Part shown: piece by piece, positions 44,521 to 54,408 of the stretch
Layout: the number at the start of each line of letters is the position of its first letter
Position numbering within the stretch: position 1 is the first letter of the stretch
Assembly: GCF_020880695.1 (NCBI RefSeq)
Contig: NZ_JAJIWO010000004.1
Span: forward strand, 124,001 to 188,000
DNA from: Mucilaginibacter sp. UR6-11
Lineage (GTDB): Bacteria > Bacteroidota > Bacteroidia > Sphingobacteriales > Sphingobacteriaceae
Direction: 5' to 3'
Length of the DNA stretch: 64,000 nucleotides
The notes under the pieces: generated by a model
What the model saw: only the letters and a program-made list of their open reading frames with translations
The model's database searches: none
Told to the model about the DNA's origin: nothing
Translations under genes and position numbers: made by a program

Positions 44521-45278
44521 CCGTAACTTTTTTAGGCACCGGGACATCGCAGGGCGTACCTGTAATTGCATGCGGCTGCGCAATATGCACTTCTGCAGAT
44601 AGGCACGATAAACGGCTGCGGTCGTCCATACTAATTGAGGCTGACGATAAGGTAGTGGCCATAGATTCGGGACCCGATTTCAGGTACCAGATGCTGCGCG
44701 CCAATGTGCAGCACCTTGATGCCGTTGTGTATACGCATGAGCATAAGGACCATATTGCCGGAATGGATGATATACGGGCCTTTAATTTTAAACAACAGGA
44801 ACCCATGAATATTTATGCTGATGCGCGTGTTGAAGCGGCGCTGATGCGTGAGTTTCCGTACGTGTTCTCCGAGTTTAAATATCCGGGGATACCGCAGGTC
44901 GACATCCACCCTATTGGTTTGGCACCGTTTGATATCGGCAGTATCCATTTTATCCCCATTGAAGTATTGCATTACAAACTTCCGGTGCTGGGCTTCCGGA
45001 TTAATGATTTTACCTATATCACCGACGCCAAAACGGTATCAGACACGGAAAAAGAAAAAATAAAAGGCAGCAGGATCCTGGTGATAAATGCACTGCAAAA
45101 GCAAACCCATATCTCGCATTTCACGCTTGACGAGGCCATCGCATTTGCGCGCGAATTAGGTGCGGAGACTACTTATTTTACCCACATAAGCCACCGTTTA
45201 GGTAAACATGCCGATATCTGCGCCGAATTACCCCCGGGCGTAGCACTGGCCTATGACGGCCTGCAGTTATCTATTTAA
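44517..45278 (+). CDS. MBL-fold metallo-hydrolase (PhnP-like)
   Basis: 253 residues. The metal-binding motif is THEHKDHIAGMDD (HxHxDH), with an initial GTGTSQGVPVIACGCAIC Cys-rich loop like that of PhnP-type phosphodiesterases, Asp in AIDSGPDF, a metal Asp in YITDAK and a final THISHRLG His. PhnP-like enzymes hydrolyse cyclic phosphodiesters. The GTG start overlaps the previous gene by 4 bp. Substrate not provable from sequence. Confidence 0.92.
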   Translation: MTVTFLGTGTSQGVPVIACGCAICTSADRHDKRLRSSILIEADDKVVAIDSGPDFRYQMLRANVQHLDAVVYTHEHKDHIAGMDDIRAFNFKQQEPMNIYADARVEAALMREFPYVFSEFKYPGIPQVDIHPIGLAPFDIGSIHFIPIEVLHYKLPVLGFRINDFTYITDAKTVSDTEKEKIKGSRILVINALQKQTHISHFTLDEAIAFARELGAETTYFTHISHRLGKHADICAELPPGVALAYDGLQLSI

Positions 45279-45313
45279 TTTTTTTGGTAACAACCGCCGC
45301 GCAGCGGGCAGTA

Positions 45314-45778
45314 TTAAAGCTCTATAAAACTCACACGGTCTATACAGCCCTTATATTGCTTTAAATAGCCATGGTTATGCAGATCGAGCCGGCCCCGTAT
45401 ACGTACTTTTTTATTGTTAATGCTGGTATAACCGCCGTTACTGTATTCAAAGAACCCAACCCGGGTGCCTGATAAATAAAGCGGGCAGTCCTGGCTAAAA
45501 TTAACCCATAAAGCGGTGCTGGGCGCCGGCATATATAAGCTGTCATTAAACAAGGCCGACTGCTCTTTGCCTTCGCGGTATTTTCCGCCGCTTATTTCAA
45601 TATATTTTTTATCATAATACCGCAGGCTGTCAATTAAATGGGCATAGGTAACCGGCTTAAAGGTGACGGAATTATCGCAATCACTGGTGTAAATTTTTTT
45701 GTCGCCGGTGCATGAGCCAAGTATTACCGGTATCAGCAACCACATCCAAAAAGAAAATTTTTTATTTACCCCTGCCAT
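45314..45778 (-). CDS. Small lipoprotein of unknown function
   Basis: 154 residues with a lipoprotein signal peptide (FWMWLLIPVILGSC; Cys at about residue 23). The mature part contains a pair of Cys (DCPLY and KGCIDR) and beta-strand-like segments (KKYIEISGGKYREG; INNKKVRIRGRLDLHNHGYL) that recall an OB-fold-like small barrel, though I cannot assign a family. Monocistronic, converging with the MBL-fold gene. Confidence 0.8.
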   Translation of the reverse strand: MAGVNKKFSFWMWLLIPVILGSCTGDKKIYTSDCDNSVTFKPVTYAHLIDSLRYYDKKYIEISGGKYREGKEQSALFNDSLYMPAPSTALWVNFSQDCPLYLSGTRVGFFEYSNGGYTSINNKKVRIRGRLDLHNHGYLKQYKGCIDRVSFIEL

Positions 45779-46052
45779 ACTTTATCAGCTAGTTGGGTTG
45801 ATCCGCTGTCGCCCAATATAAACACCTGCAACTATAGACACCATAACCTTCAAAAAGTTTAGTGTTTTATTAATAGCTAATATAGCATTACACATTTATT
45901 AAATTATCAGCGGCACCTGTTTATCTTAATTTAACCGCAAAATGTTTATGCTGATCGGACCGCGGCATTTTCAGGTTATGGTGTGTATCAAACTCATCAT
46001 ATTCATCAACGGTTCAGACAAAATATTTATCTTGCCCAAAGATTATTTGATT

Positions 46053-46970
46053 ATGGAATTTGGCCGTGTACCCTCCGAAGAATTAGCGACGATAGACTTT
46101 ACGTTACCCGCCGACCCACAGTTAACCATTAACACGCTTGCCGCTGCAAAAAACAATTTGCCGTTACAGGTGCATGTGGGGTGTGCCAAATGGGGGCGTA
46201 AAGAGTGGGTAGGCAAGATCTATCCCCCTAAAACCAAGGACGCCAATTTTTTGGATGAATACGTAAAGCACTTTGATTGCATTGAATTGAATGCTACATT
46301 TTACAACCTTTATCCGGCCTCAACCATTAGTAAATGGAAGGACAAGGCCAATGCCAGCCCCGATTTTAAGTTTTGCCCCAAATTTTCGCAAAGCATCAGC
46401 CACATCCGCAGGCTTAAAAATGCCGAAGAAATAACCACCACTTTTTACGAAGGTATTTTAGCCTTCGGCGATAAGCTGGGACCACTGTTTTTGCAGCTGA
46501 GCGATAACTTTACCCCCAAAAGTTACCCCGAATTAAAAGCTTACCTGGAGCAGCTGCCAAAGGATGTGCCGGTATTTGTAGAGCTGCGCCATAAAGAATG
46601 GTTTGCCAATGATGAGGTGCGCCAAAACGTGTTTAACCTGTTCCATGAATTAAACATCGGCGCGGTAATCACCGATGCTTCCGGCCGGCGGGATTGCGTG
46701 CATATGAACTTACCTACCCCGCACGCGTTTATCCGTTTTGTAGGCAATAGCCTGGATAAAACAGATTACGTGAGGGTAGACGAGTGGGTTGACCGCATTA
46801 AGCAATGGCGCGACCAGGGCCTGCAGTCGGTTTGGTTCTTTATGCATCAGCATGACGAGCGGTACTCGCCTGAGCTGGCCGATTATGTTTCTGAACAGCT
46901 GAATAAAAAACTGGGGCTTAATTTGCAACGACCTAAATTTATTGACCGCGATAAAGGATTGTTTGCTTAA
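46053..46970 (+). CDS. DUF72 domain-containing protein
   Basis: 305 residues from the ATG at 46053. An upstream in-frame ATG at 45942 would add 37 non-conserved residues; the chosen start gives the usual MEFGRVP beginning. The DUF72 TIM-barrel-like pattern includes HVGCAKWGRKEWVGKIYPP, FDCIELNATFYNLY, FKFCPKFSQSISH, GPLFLQLSDNF and VFVELRHKEWF. Function is unknown; the barrel resembles sugar-isomerase-type folds. It is 63 bp upstream of the M20 peptidase gene. Confidence 0.9.
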   Translation: MEFGRVPSEELATIDFTLPADPQLTINTLAAAKNNLPLQVHVGCAKWGRKEWVGKIYPPKTKDANFLDEYVKHFDCIELNATFYNLYPASTISKWKDKANASPDFKFCPKFSQSISHIRRLKNAEEITTTFYEGILAFGDKLGPLFLQLSDNFTPKSYPELKAYLEQLPKDVPVFVELRHKEWFANDEVRQNVFNLFHELNIGAVITDASGRRDCVHMNLPTPHAFIRFVGNSLDKTDYVRVDEWVDRIKQWRDQGLQSVWFFMHQHDERYSPELADYVSEQLNKKLGLNLQRPKFIDRDKGLFA

Positions 46971-47033
46971 ACTAAACGTTATAGAACAGGCGCAGTCCAA
47001 CGTGCGCAAAAAACACTAATTTTACCCTACATC

Positions 47034-48098
47034 ATGACCGACATTAACGCATTATACCAACAGGCCGTACAGCTTTTACAGCAATTGATATCTATCCCCT
47101 CTTTTAGCAAAGAAGAAGACAGAACTGCCGACCTGATTGAAAATTTCCTGAAGACGCATGGCGTCACCCCTAACCGTAAGCTGAATAACCTTTGGGCCTG
47201 GAATAAACATTTTGATGCTGCAAAACCAACCATATTGCTTAATTCACATCATGATACGGTAAAACCAAACTCGGGCTATACCCGCGATCCTTATGACGCG
47301 GTAACCGAAGATGGAAAACTATACGGCCTGGGCAGTAATGATGCCGGCGGTTGCCTGGTATCGCTTATCGCGGTGTTTTTATATTTTTATGACCGTACCA
47401 ACCTTAAATACAACTTTTGCCTGGCCACTACTGCCGAAGAAGAGATCTCGGGCGTTAATGGCCTCGAACTGATCATACCCGAACTGGGTCAGCTTGATTT
47501 TGGGATCGTGGGCGAACCAACCCTGATGCAATTAGCCGTTGCCGAACGTGGTTTAATGGTACTGGATTGTGTGGCCCACGGTAAAGCCGGCCATGCCGCC
47601 CGCGAGGAGGGCGACAATGCTATTTATAAAGCTATGAGGGACATCGAATGGTTCCGCACGTATAAGTTTCCAAAGGAGAGCAATGTTTTCGGGCCGATCA
47701 AGATGTCGGTTACCGTGATCAATGCGGGGTCGCAACATAATGTAGTACCGGCAAGCTGTAACTTTGTGGTTGATGTAAGGGTGACAGACGCCTACCGTAA
47801 CGAAGAAGTTTTAGAGATCATACGCCAAAATGTGGGCTGTGAGGTAACACCCCGTTCCATCCGCTTAAAACCGTCATCTATTGACCGGGCGCACCCGATA
47901 GTGCAGGCAGGACTGGCACTCGGCAGGATCACTTATGGCTCGCCTACCACATCCGACCAGTCGTTACTGGATATCCAGTCTATCAAAGTTGGCCCCGGCG
48001 ATTCGGCACGCTCGCATATGGCGGATGAGTTTGTGTATGTGGATGAGATCAGGGAGGGTATTGAGTTGTATGTGCAGATGTTGGATAAGATAGTTTAG
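47034..48098 (+). CDS. M20-family amidohydrolase, probable ArgE-type acyl-citrulline/acyl-ornithine deacetylase
   Basis: 354 residues. Metal-site motifs are LNSHHDTV (His), LGSNDAGGC (bridging Asp), TTAEEEISG (catalytic Glu pair) and VGEPT; a dimerisation domain sits at about 170-280. It lies 147 bp upstream of argH, and in Bacteroidota arginine synthesis an M20 enzyme removes the acyl group from N-acyl-citrulline just before argininosuccinate formation. That role is inferred from this context; the sequence alone supports only M20 deacylase. Confidence 0.88.
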   Translation: MTDINALYQQAVQLLQQLISIPSFSKEEDRTADLIENFLKTHGVTPNRKLNNLWAWNKHFDAAKPTILLNSHHDTVKPNSGYTRDPYDAVTEDGKLYGLGSNDAGGCLVSLIAVFLYFYDRTNLKYNFCLATTAEEEISGVNGLELIIPELGQLDFGIVGEPTLMQLAVAERGLMVLDCVAHGKAGHAAREEGDNAIYKAMRDIEWFRTYKFPKESNVFGPIKMSVTVINAGSQHNVVPASCNFVVDVRVTDAYRNEEVLEIIRQNVGCEVTPRSIRLKPSSIDRAHPIVQAGLALGRITYGSPTTSDQSLLDIQSIKVGPGDSARSHMADEFVYVDEIREGIELYVQMLDKIV

Positions 48099-48190
48099 TT
48101 AGTTCTTAGACGGGGCGTAGATGACTTAACCGGTCACTGAAAACTTATAATTTTTATTAAATCACAAGTTCCGCTGAGGGATTAAACATC

Positions 48191-48204
48191 CCGATAGCTA
48201 TCGG
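48191..48204. repeat. Palindrome CCGATAGCTATCGG before argH
   Basis: A 14-bp perfect palindrome, 42 bp upstream of argH. It resembles short dispersed palindromes in Bacteroidota intergenic DNA, but could be an operator. No binding protein can be named. Confidence 0.5.
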
Positions 48205-48245
48205 AGAGATCTCATCATCATCAAAATATTTAGCATATTTGCACC

Positions 48246-49580
48246 ATGAGCAAGCTATGGCAAAAAACCACTAATGTTGACGAGCTGGTAGAGCAATTTA
48301 CCGTTGGCCGCGATACCGAGTTTGATACGCAAATGGCGGCCTTTGATGTGCTGGGATCATTGGCCCACACGCAAATGCTGCAAAGCATAGGCCTGATGAG
48401 CGCCGGGGACCTGGAAGCCGTACAACGCGAACTCAAAAATATTTATGCCGATATTGAAAAAGGCAATTTTACCATTGAACCGGGTGTTGAAGACGTACAC
48501 TCGCAGGTTGAAATGCTGCTTACCCAGCGTATTGGCGATGCGGGCAAGAAAATTCACAGCGGCCGCTCGCGTAACGACCAGGTGCTGGTTGACCTGAAAT
48601 TATTTTTCAGGCATGAACTGCAGCAGGTGGTTGAGGAAACACAAAAACTTTTTAAGCAGCTGATAGCATTATCAGAGCAACATAAAGATACCCTGCTGCC
48701 CGGCTATACTCATTTACAGGTGGCTATGCCGTCTTCATTTGGCTTATGGTTTGGGGCGTATGCAGAGAGTTTGGTTGATGATCTGGAGCTGGTTTTAGCC
48801 GCTTATAAGATCACCAATAAAAATCCGTTAGGATCGGCGGCAGGTTATGGCTCATCTTTCCCGCTAAACCGCACCCTGACTACTGAACTTTTAGGCTTTG
48901 AAAGTCTCAATTACAACGTAGTTTACGCCCAAATGGGCCGTGGTAAAACCGAGCGTATCATTGCACAGGCATTATCATCAATAGCGGCAACTTTAGCTAA
49001 AATGGCAATGGACCAGGCCTTATACCTGAGCCAAAACTTTGCCTTTGTAAGCTATCCGGATACACTAACCACCGGCAGCAGCATAATGCCGCATAAAAAG
49101 AACCCGGATGTATGGGAAATTATGCGCGGCAAATGCAACCGTTTGCAGGCCCTGCCCAATGATGTGGCCATGATGACCACCAACCTGCCATCAGGCTATC
49201 ACCGCGAACTGCAACTATTGAAAGAGCTGCTGTTTCCGGCTTTTACAGATTTAAAGAACTGCCTGCACATGGCAACCTTTATGCTGCAAAACATCTCCGT
49301 TAATCAGGATATATTGGACGACCCTAAATATGCCTACCTGTTTAGTGTTGAAGAAGTTAATAAAATGGTATTAAATGGCACTCCCTTCCGTGATGCCTAT
49401 AAGCAAATTGGCCTGGCTATTGAAAAAGGCGAATTCAACCCCAATAAAACAGTTAACCATACCCACGAGGGCAGCATAGGCAATTTAGGCAATGAGCATA
49501 TTGCCGGTGCCATGACCAAACTGGTGGGCAGCTTTAAGTTTGACACGGTTGACTGGGCGGTAGCTAAGTTGGTGAAGTAA
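48246..49580 (+). CDS. argH: Argininosuccinate lyase
   Basis: 444 residues. The fumarase/aspartase signature is GSSIMPHKKNPD, and HSGRSRNDQV, LPGYTHLQVAMP and GSAAGYGSSFPLNR are argininosuccinate-lyase specific. It splits argininosuccinate into arginine and fumarate, the last step of arginine biosynthesis. The M20 deacylase upstream fits the same pathway; the other arg genes are outside the window. TTTGCACC stands directly before the ATG, so the leader may be very short. Confidence 0.96.
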   Translation: MSKLWQKTTNVDELVEQFTVGRDTEFDTQMAAFDVLGSLAHTQMLQSIGLMSAGDLEAVQRELKNIYADIEKGNFTIEPGVEDVHSQVEMLLTQRIGDAGKKIHSGRSRNDQVLVDLKLFFRHELQQVVEETQKLFKQLIALSEQHKDTLLPGYTHLQVAMPSSFGLWFGAYAESLVDDLELVLAAYKITNKNPLGSAAGYGSSFPLNRTLTTELLGFESLNYNVVYAQMGRGKTERIIAQALSSIAATLAKMAMDQALYLSQNFAFVSYPDTLTTGSSIMPHKKNPDVWEIMRGKCNRLQALPNDVAMMTTNLPSGYHRELQLLKELLFPAFTDLKNCLHMATFMLQNISVNQDILDDPKYAYLFSVEEVNKMVLNGTPFRDAYKQIGLAIEKGEFNPNKTVNHTHEGSIGNLGNEHIAGAMTKLVGSFKFDTVDWAVAKLVK

Positions 49581-49589
49581 AAAAGAACT

Positions 49590-49790
49590 ATGAACGGACA
49601 AAACAGAAGCGACATCTATCCCGGCCTGGAAGTGGACATCATCCTGAAAAAAGATCAGCGCTCGGGTAAATTAACCCGGGGCATAGTTAAAGATCTGCTA
49701 ACCAGTTCATCTTTTCACTCGCGCGGTATAAAAGTACGATTGGAAGACGGACAAGTGGGCCGCGTTGCGCATATTATTGACGAGGAATAG
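49590..49790 (+). CDS. YwbE-family protein
   Basis: 66 residues. The pattern (YPGLEVDIILKKDQRSGKLTRGIVKDLLTSSSFHSRGIKV, in parts, ending GQVGRVAHII) matches the small YwbE family, likely an SH3-like beta barrel of unknown function. It starts 9 bp after the argH stop, so it may be co-transcribed with it, though no pathway link is known. Confidence 0.9.
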   Translation: MNGQNRSDIYPGLEVDIILKKDQRSGKLTRGIVKDLLTSSSFHSRGIKVRLEDGQVGRVAHIIDEE

Positions 49791-49817
49791 TATATTGCCC
49801 CGTAATAACTGATACCG

Positions 49818-50519
49818 ATGGCGAAAAAAATACTTCCAAAAATCATAAAACTTCCAAACAACGCTTTCTTTAAGTTTGACGCGCATTACCGGGTATATAT
49901 ATCATTCGGCGCAGCGTTGACCGCATTTTTGATTACACGTAAAAATTTTAGCTGGCCGGCGGTATCCTTAATTAGCTGGGTAACTTTTGCGCTGGCCGTA
50001 ATTATAATGGACTGGATCATTATCCTAAACGCCCACCCCAGAGAGATCAGGAAGATTGCCAAATTGCAGGATTCAAGCCGGACGCTTATATTTTTGTTCG
50101 TGGTGTCTGCATCGGTAATTAGTTTGGGCGCCATCCTGTTCCTGCTAAAGTCAACCAAAGGGCAGGCGGGCGCTGATATTACCGGCCATATTTTACTGGC
50201 AATGGCTTCGGTAATCGTATCGTGGTGGCTGGTGCATACCCTGTTTACCATGCGTTATGCACATATGTATTATGACACCGATACGGATGATGGTAATACC
50301 AAAGTAGCAGGCGGCCTGCAGTTCCCGGATGAGGCGGAGCCCGATTATCTTGACTTTGTATACTTCTCTTTTGTTATCGGGATGACGTTCCAGGTATCTG
50401 ACGTCGAAATCTCGGCACGTAATATCCGCAGGCTGGCCTGGATGCACGGACTAATCTCTTTTGCTTTCAATACCGCTATCGTGGCGTTAAGTATCAATAT
50501 TATATCGAGCCTGGTATAG
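49818..50519 (+). CDS. DUF1345 integral membrane protein
   Basis: 233 residues with five predicted TM segments (about 30-45, 52-72, 90-112, 125-148 and 205-230). The DUF1345 signature region is visible as YDTDTDDGNTKVAGGLQFPDE and PDYLDFVYFSFVIGMTFQVSDVEI. Function unknown. The last 20 bp overlap the 3' end of the opposing transporter gene. Confidence 0.9.
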   Translation: MAKKILPKIIKLPNNAFFKFDAHYRVYISFGAALTAFLITRKNFSWPAVSLISWVTFALAVIIMDWIIILNAHPREIRKIAKLQDSSRTLIFLFVVSASVISLGAILFLLKSTKGQAGADITGHILLAMASVIVSWWLVHTLFTMRYAHMYYDTDTDDGNTKVAGGLQFPDEAEPDYLDFVYFSFVIGMTFQVSDVEISARNIRRLAWMHGLISFAFNTAIVALSINIISSLV

Positions 50520-51819
50520 TAGTTTCCGCTTCTATCTTTGAGTGCTTTTTTGTATCCTTCATAGTTATGTAGACCACCAGCGATATCAGCACACAAAATG
50601 CCACGTACCAATAAAACCACTCCTGGTGATTATTATTTTTAAACACCAGAGCCAATGGCTCGGCGGTGCCACCGAATATAGATACCGCCAGCCCATACGG
50701 TAACCCCACCCCCAATGCCCTGACATGCGACGGAAACATTTCGGCCTTCACCACCGCGTTGATGGAGGTATAGCCGCTGACGATAATCAGCGCGCACATG
50801 ATCAGCATAAATGCGGTCCAGAAATCTTTGGTATGGCCCAGTGCAATTAAAATGGGCACGGTTGCTATAGTGCCGCAAATCCCAAAGGCAACCAGCATCG
50901 GTTTGCGCCCGATTTTGTCAGATAATAAACCAAACAAGGGTTGCAATAACATAAAAGCCACCAGTGTAAAGGCAGATATCAGCGTCGCTGCACTTTTACT
51001 GAAGCCGGAGGTGATCACCAAAAACTTTTGCATATAAGTGGTAAACGTGTAAAACACCACGGTACCACCCAGCGTAAGGCCCACTACAGTAAACACGGCT
51101 TTGGGATGTTTAGCCAGCTCTTTTAAGGTGCCGCGGGTTGATAAAGGCTGCGGATGGTTTGCCAGGGATACCGACTCCTGCATGTTTCTTCTTAAATACA
51201 TTACGGATATGGCCAGCACGGCGCCGATAAAGAACGGGATGCGCCATCCCCAGGCATGTAACTGTGCTTCGGTTAAAAACACCTGTTGCAATAATACCAG
51301 CACGCCCAGCGCAATAAGCTGCCCCATAATTAGGGTTACGTATTGAAAGCTTGAGTAAAACCCGCGACGCTTTCTGCCGGCCATTTCGCTTAAATAAGTG
51401 GCGCTGGTACCATATTCGCCGCCGACACTCAGGCCCTGTATCATGCGCGCTATTTGTAATATAACGGGCGCGGCAACGCCAATCTCTTTATAGCCGGGGG
51501 TTATCGCAATAATAAATGAACCCAGGCTCATTAATAATACAGACGCGGTTAATGCCGCTTTACGCCCGTGCTTATCGGCATAAGTGCCCATTACCCATCC
51601 CCCTATCGGCCGCATTAAAAAACCAACAGCAAAAATGCCCGTCGTGTTTAATAATTGCACGGTCGGGTTATCAGACGGGAAAAATATACCGGCAAAATAC
51701 AGGCTAAAGGCCGAATAAACATACCAGTCATACCACTCTACCAAATTACCTAATGAGCCACTGATAATAGATTTAATACGGCTGGCAGTAGTTTGAGGTT
51801 TTAAAGGTTCATCAAGCAT
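50500..51819 (-). CDS. MFS transporter, metabolite:H+ symporter (MHS/KgtP-like) family
   Basis: 439 residues, 12 predicted TM segments. MHS-family signs are GNLVEWYDWYVYS in TM1, RPIGGWVMGTYADKHGRK (the loop 2-3 motif) and GGEYGTSATYLSE. Relatives import dicarboxylates, alpha-ketoglutarate, proline or betaine with protons; the substrate here is not determinable. It converges with DUF1345, overlapping by 20 bp, and is divergent from the DUF2851 gene. Confidence 0.93.
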   Translation of the reverse strand: MLDEPLKPQTTASRIKSIISGSLGNLVEWYDWYVYSAFSLYFAGIFFPSDNPTVQLLNTTGIFAVGFLMRPIGGWVMGTYADKHGRKAALTASVLLMSLGSFIIAITPGYKEIGVAAPVILQIARMIQGLSVGGEYGTSATYLSEMAGRKRRGFYSSFQYVTLIMGQLIALGVLVLLQQVFLTEAQLHAWGWRIPFFIGAVLAISVMYLRRNMQESVSLANHPQPLSTRGTLKELAKHPKAVFTVVGLTLGGTVVFYTFTTYMQKFLVITSGFSKSAATLISAFTLVAFMLLQPLFGLLSDKIGRKPMLVAFGICGTIATVPILIALGHTKDFWTAFMLIMCALIIVSGYTSINAVVKAEMFPSHVRALGVGLPYGLAVSIFGGTAEPLALVFKNNNHQEWFYWYVAFCVLISLVVYITMKDTKKHSKIEAETTIPGSI

Positions 51820-51869
51820 TTTGTAAGATAGGAATGATAAATATAAAATTTATCTGCTTACATTAGTTA

Positions 51870-53156
51870 ATGCTTTTCACCGAAGACTTTTTGCATTACA
51901 TCTGGAAGTTCCGCCTTTTTGAGCGCACCGACCTGCAAACTACCGCCGGCGAAGCTGTTGAAATCCTGGCAACAGGCACACATAATACCGACTCGGGTCC
52001 TGACTTTGGCAATGCCCGTATAAAAATCGGCGATACCTTATGGGCCGGCAATGTGGAGCTGCACCTGTCCTCTTCTGATTGGGGTAAACACAACCACTCC
52101 AAAGACCAGGCTTATTATAACGTGGTCCTGCATGTAGTTTACCGCGATGATGAACCGGTAATACTAGCAGACGGGCGCCAAATGCCAACCCTCGAGTTAA
52201 AAGACCGCATTCCTGACGACTTATATAACCGGTACCATAACCTAGTTTATGGAAACCAGACCGTCATCCCGTGCGAAGCAAGTATTGGCAAACTCGACGA
52301 ATTTACTTTAAGGACCTGGTTTACGCGGATACTGATAGAACGCTTAGAGAAAAAATCAGCGGCCGTTATTACAGCGCTCGGGTTAAACCGTGGCGATTGG
52401 GAAGAAACATTCTATCAGTTCCTGGCTGCCAACTTCGGGTTTAAAACAAACGCGGTACCGTTTGAACTGCTGGCTAAATCGCTGCCGCAAAACATCCTGG
52501 CCAAACATAAAAATAACACCCTGCAAATTGAGGCGCTGATATTTGGGCAAGCCGGATTTTTAAACGAAGATTTTACAGATGAATACCCGCGAAAATTAAA
52601 AACAGAATATGAATTCCTGAGCAGGAAATTTAACCTGAAGCCGGTGGACAATCACCTTTGGAAATTTATGCGCATGAGGCCCTTAAATTTCCCCACTGTA
52701 AGACTGGCCCAGTTTGCGGCGTTGGTAGTAAACTCCAGTCACCTGTTCTCAAAAGTACTGGACATCAAGGATATCAAAAGCCTGCAAAAGCTATTTAGCG
52801 ACGTTAAGGTTAATACCTATTGGGATGATCATTACCAGTTTGACAAACCTTCAAAGTCCGCTTCAAAAAATATGGGACAATCTTCGGCCGATTTACTTTT
52901 ATTAAACACTTTAGCTTTATTTTTGTTTAGTTATGGCAAGCACAACCAGCAGCAGTATTATATTGACCGGAGCCTGAAACTGCTGGAAAGTTTGCCCGGC
53001 GAAAACAATAATATCATTGCCGATTTTGACAGCCTGGGTGTAAAAGCAAATTCGGCTTTTGAATCGCAGGCGTTATTAGAATTAAAAAACTATTATTGCA
53101 ATTATAAGAAATGCCTGCAATGCAGCGTTGGTAATAAAATACTTAAGTTAGCCTGA
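51870..53156 (+). CDS. DUF2851 family protein
   Basis: 428 residues, soluble. The DUF2851 pattern is clear: HNTDSGPDFGNARIKIGDTLWAG at about 37-59 (in parts), GNVELHLSSSDWGKHNH, and YNVVLHVVYRDD, which look like a PD-(D/E)xK nuclease-like core, and a C-terminal Cys cluster (YYCNYKKCLQCSVGNKIL). A family found throughout Bacteroidota with no confirmed role. The PspC-like gene follows after 5 bp. Confidence 0.92.
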   Translation: MLFTEDFLHYIWKFRLFERTDLQTTAGEAVEILATGTHNTDSGPDFGNARIKIGDTLWAGNVELHLSSSDWGKHNHSKDQAYYNVVLHVVYRDDEPVILADGRQMPTLELKDRIPDDLYNRYHNLVYGNQTVIPCEASIGKLDEFTLRTWFTRILIERLEKKSAAVITALGLNRGDWEETFYQFLAANFGFKTNAVPFELLAKSLPQNILAKHKNNTLQIEALIFGQAGFLNEDFTDEYPRKLKTEYEFLSRKFNLKPVDNHLWKFMRMRPLNFPTVRLAQFAALVVNSSHLFSKVLDIKDIKSLQKLFSDVKVNTYWDDHYQFDKPSKSASKNMGQSSADLLLLNTLALFLFSYGKHNQQQYYIDRSLKLLESLPGENNNIIADFDSLGVKANSAFESQALLELKNYYCNYKKCLQCSVGNKILKLA

Positions 53157-53161
53157 TTAAT

Positions 53162-53383
53162 ATGTTACAGCGATTACTCACCTTTTTTGAACGTTACTCT
53201 TTTGGGGTTTGCACTTACCTTGGCGAGCGTTTTAATATTTCTATCTCAAAAATAAGGCTGTTTTTTATTTACACGTCTTTTCTTTCTGTCGGGTTCCCGC
53301 TGATCGTTTATTTTTTCGCCGGCATTGTGCTTGATCTTCGCAATTATGTTAAACGTTGCAAAACACGCACTTCTGATTTCTAA
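53162..53383 (+). CDS. PspC-domain small membrane protein
   Basis: 73 residues. One PspC-type unit: FGVCTYLGERFNISISKIRLFF followed by a TM segment (IYTSFLSVGFPLIVYFFAGIV) and a basic tail. PspC proteins are linked to envelope-stress responses. It is 5 bp behind the DUF2851 gene, so the two share a transcript; no PspA/F homologue is nearby. Confidence 0.87.
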   Translation: MLQRLLTFFERYSFGVCTYLGERFNISISKIRLFFIYTSFLSVGFPLIVYFFAGIVLDLRNYVKRCKTRTSDF

Positions 53384-53487
53384 CTACTTTTGCCGAAGGG
53401 ATGATCTGCATCACTTTTTTATAAAACCAATACACTATTTTTAAGGTTAATTAAACACGCATAATATTGCGTTGCTAAAATACTTAT

Positions 53488-54396
53488 ATGGCATTTATTG
53501 ACTATTATCAAATTTTAGGCGTTACCAAGACAGCTACCGATAAAGACATCAAAACTGCTTATCGGAAGCTGGCGCGCAAATATCACCCCGACCTTAACCC
53601 TAACGACGACGAGGCCCACAAAAAATTTCAGCAGCTTAATGAAGCTAACGAGGTTTTAAGCGATCCGGAGAAAAGAAAAAAATACGATCAATACGGCGAA
53701 AACTGGCAGCATGGCGAACAATACGAACAGGCACGCCAGCAACAGGGCCGGCAGCAACGCAGCTATGGCGGCGGTGGCGGGCAGGCGTTTGATTTTGAGG
53801 GATTTGGCGGCGGCGGCGATGATTTTTCGGATTTCTTCCAGTCGATGTTTGGTGGCGGCGGCGGGCAAAGGCGGCAGGCTAAATACCGCGGGCAGGATTT
53901 GAATGCAGAATTACATTTGAATGTAAAAGACATATTAGAGAGCCATAAACAAACGTTAACCGTTAACGGCAAAAATATCCGCATTACCATACCGGCCGGT
54001 GTTGAAAACGGCCAAACCATAAAAATTACCGGCCATGGCGGGCCGGGTGCCAACGGCGGGCCGGGCGGCGACTTATTTATTAAATTTTTGGTTACCGATG
54101 ATCCGCGGTTTAAACGCAAGGGCGCTGATCTGTATAATACGGTAAAGCTTGATCTCTATACGGCCATACTAGGTGGCGACATCACGGTCGAGACCCTAAA
54201 CGGCAAAGTAAAGGTTAAAGTAAAGCCCGAAACGCAAAATAGCACTAAAGTTAAACTAAAAGGCAAAGGGCTGCCCGTTTATAAAAAAGAAGGTGAATTT
54301 GGTGATCTGTATATTACTTATGAGCTGCAGTTGCCTACTAATCTTACCGATAAACAAAAACAACTCTTTGAAGAACTGGCTAAATCATCAGCATAA
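53488..54396 (+). CDS. cbpA: CbpA-type DnaJ co-chaperone
   Basis: 302 residues. J domain (1-70) with the HPD tripeptide (KYHPDLNP), then a Gly/Phe-rich linker (about 85-130) without zinc-finger Cys repeats, and two C-terminal peptide-binding beta domains (about 135-300). Absence of the zinc region makes it the CbpA class, which stimulates DnaK. The cognate modulator cbpM follows after 12 bp. Confidence 0.95.
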   Translation: MAFIDYYQILGVTKTATDKDIKTAYRKLARKYHPDLNPNDDEAHKKFQQLNEANEVLSDPEKRKKYDQYGENWQHGEQYEQARQQQGRQQRSYGGGGGQAFDFEGFGGGGDDFSDFFQSMFGGGGGQRRQAKYRGQDLNAELHLNVKDILESHKQTLTVNGKNIRITIPAGVENGQTIKITGHGGPGANGGPGGDLFIKFLVTDDPRFKRKGADLYNTVKLDLYTAILGGDITVETLNGKVKVKVKPETQNSTKVKLKGKGLPVYKKEGEFGDLYITYELQLPTNLTDKQKQLFEELAKSSA

Positions 54397-54408
54397 ATTT
54401 AAATCGTT

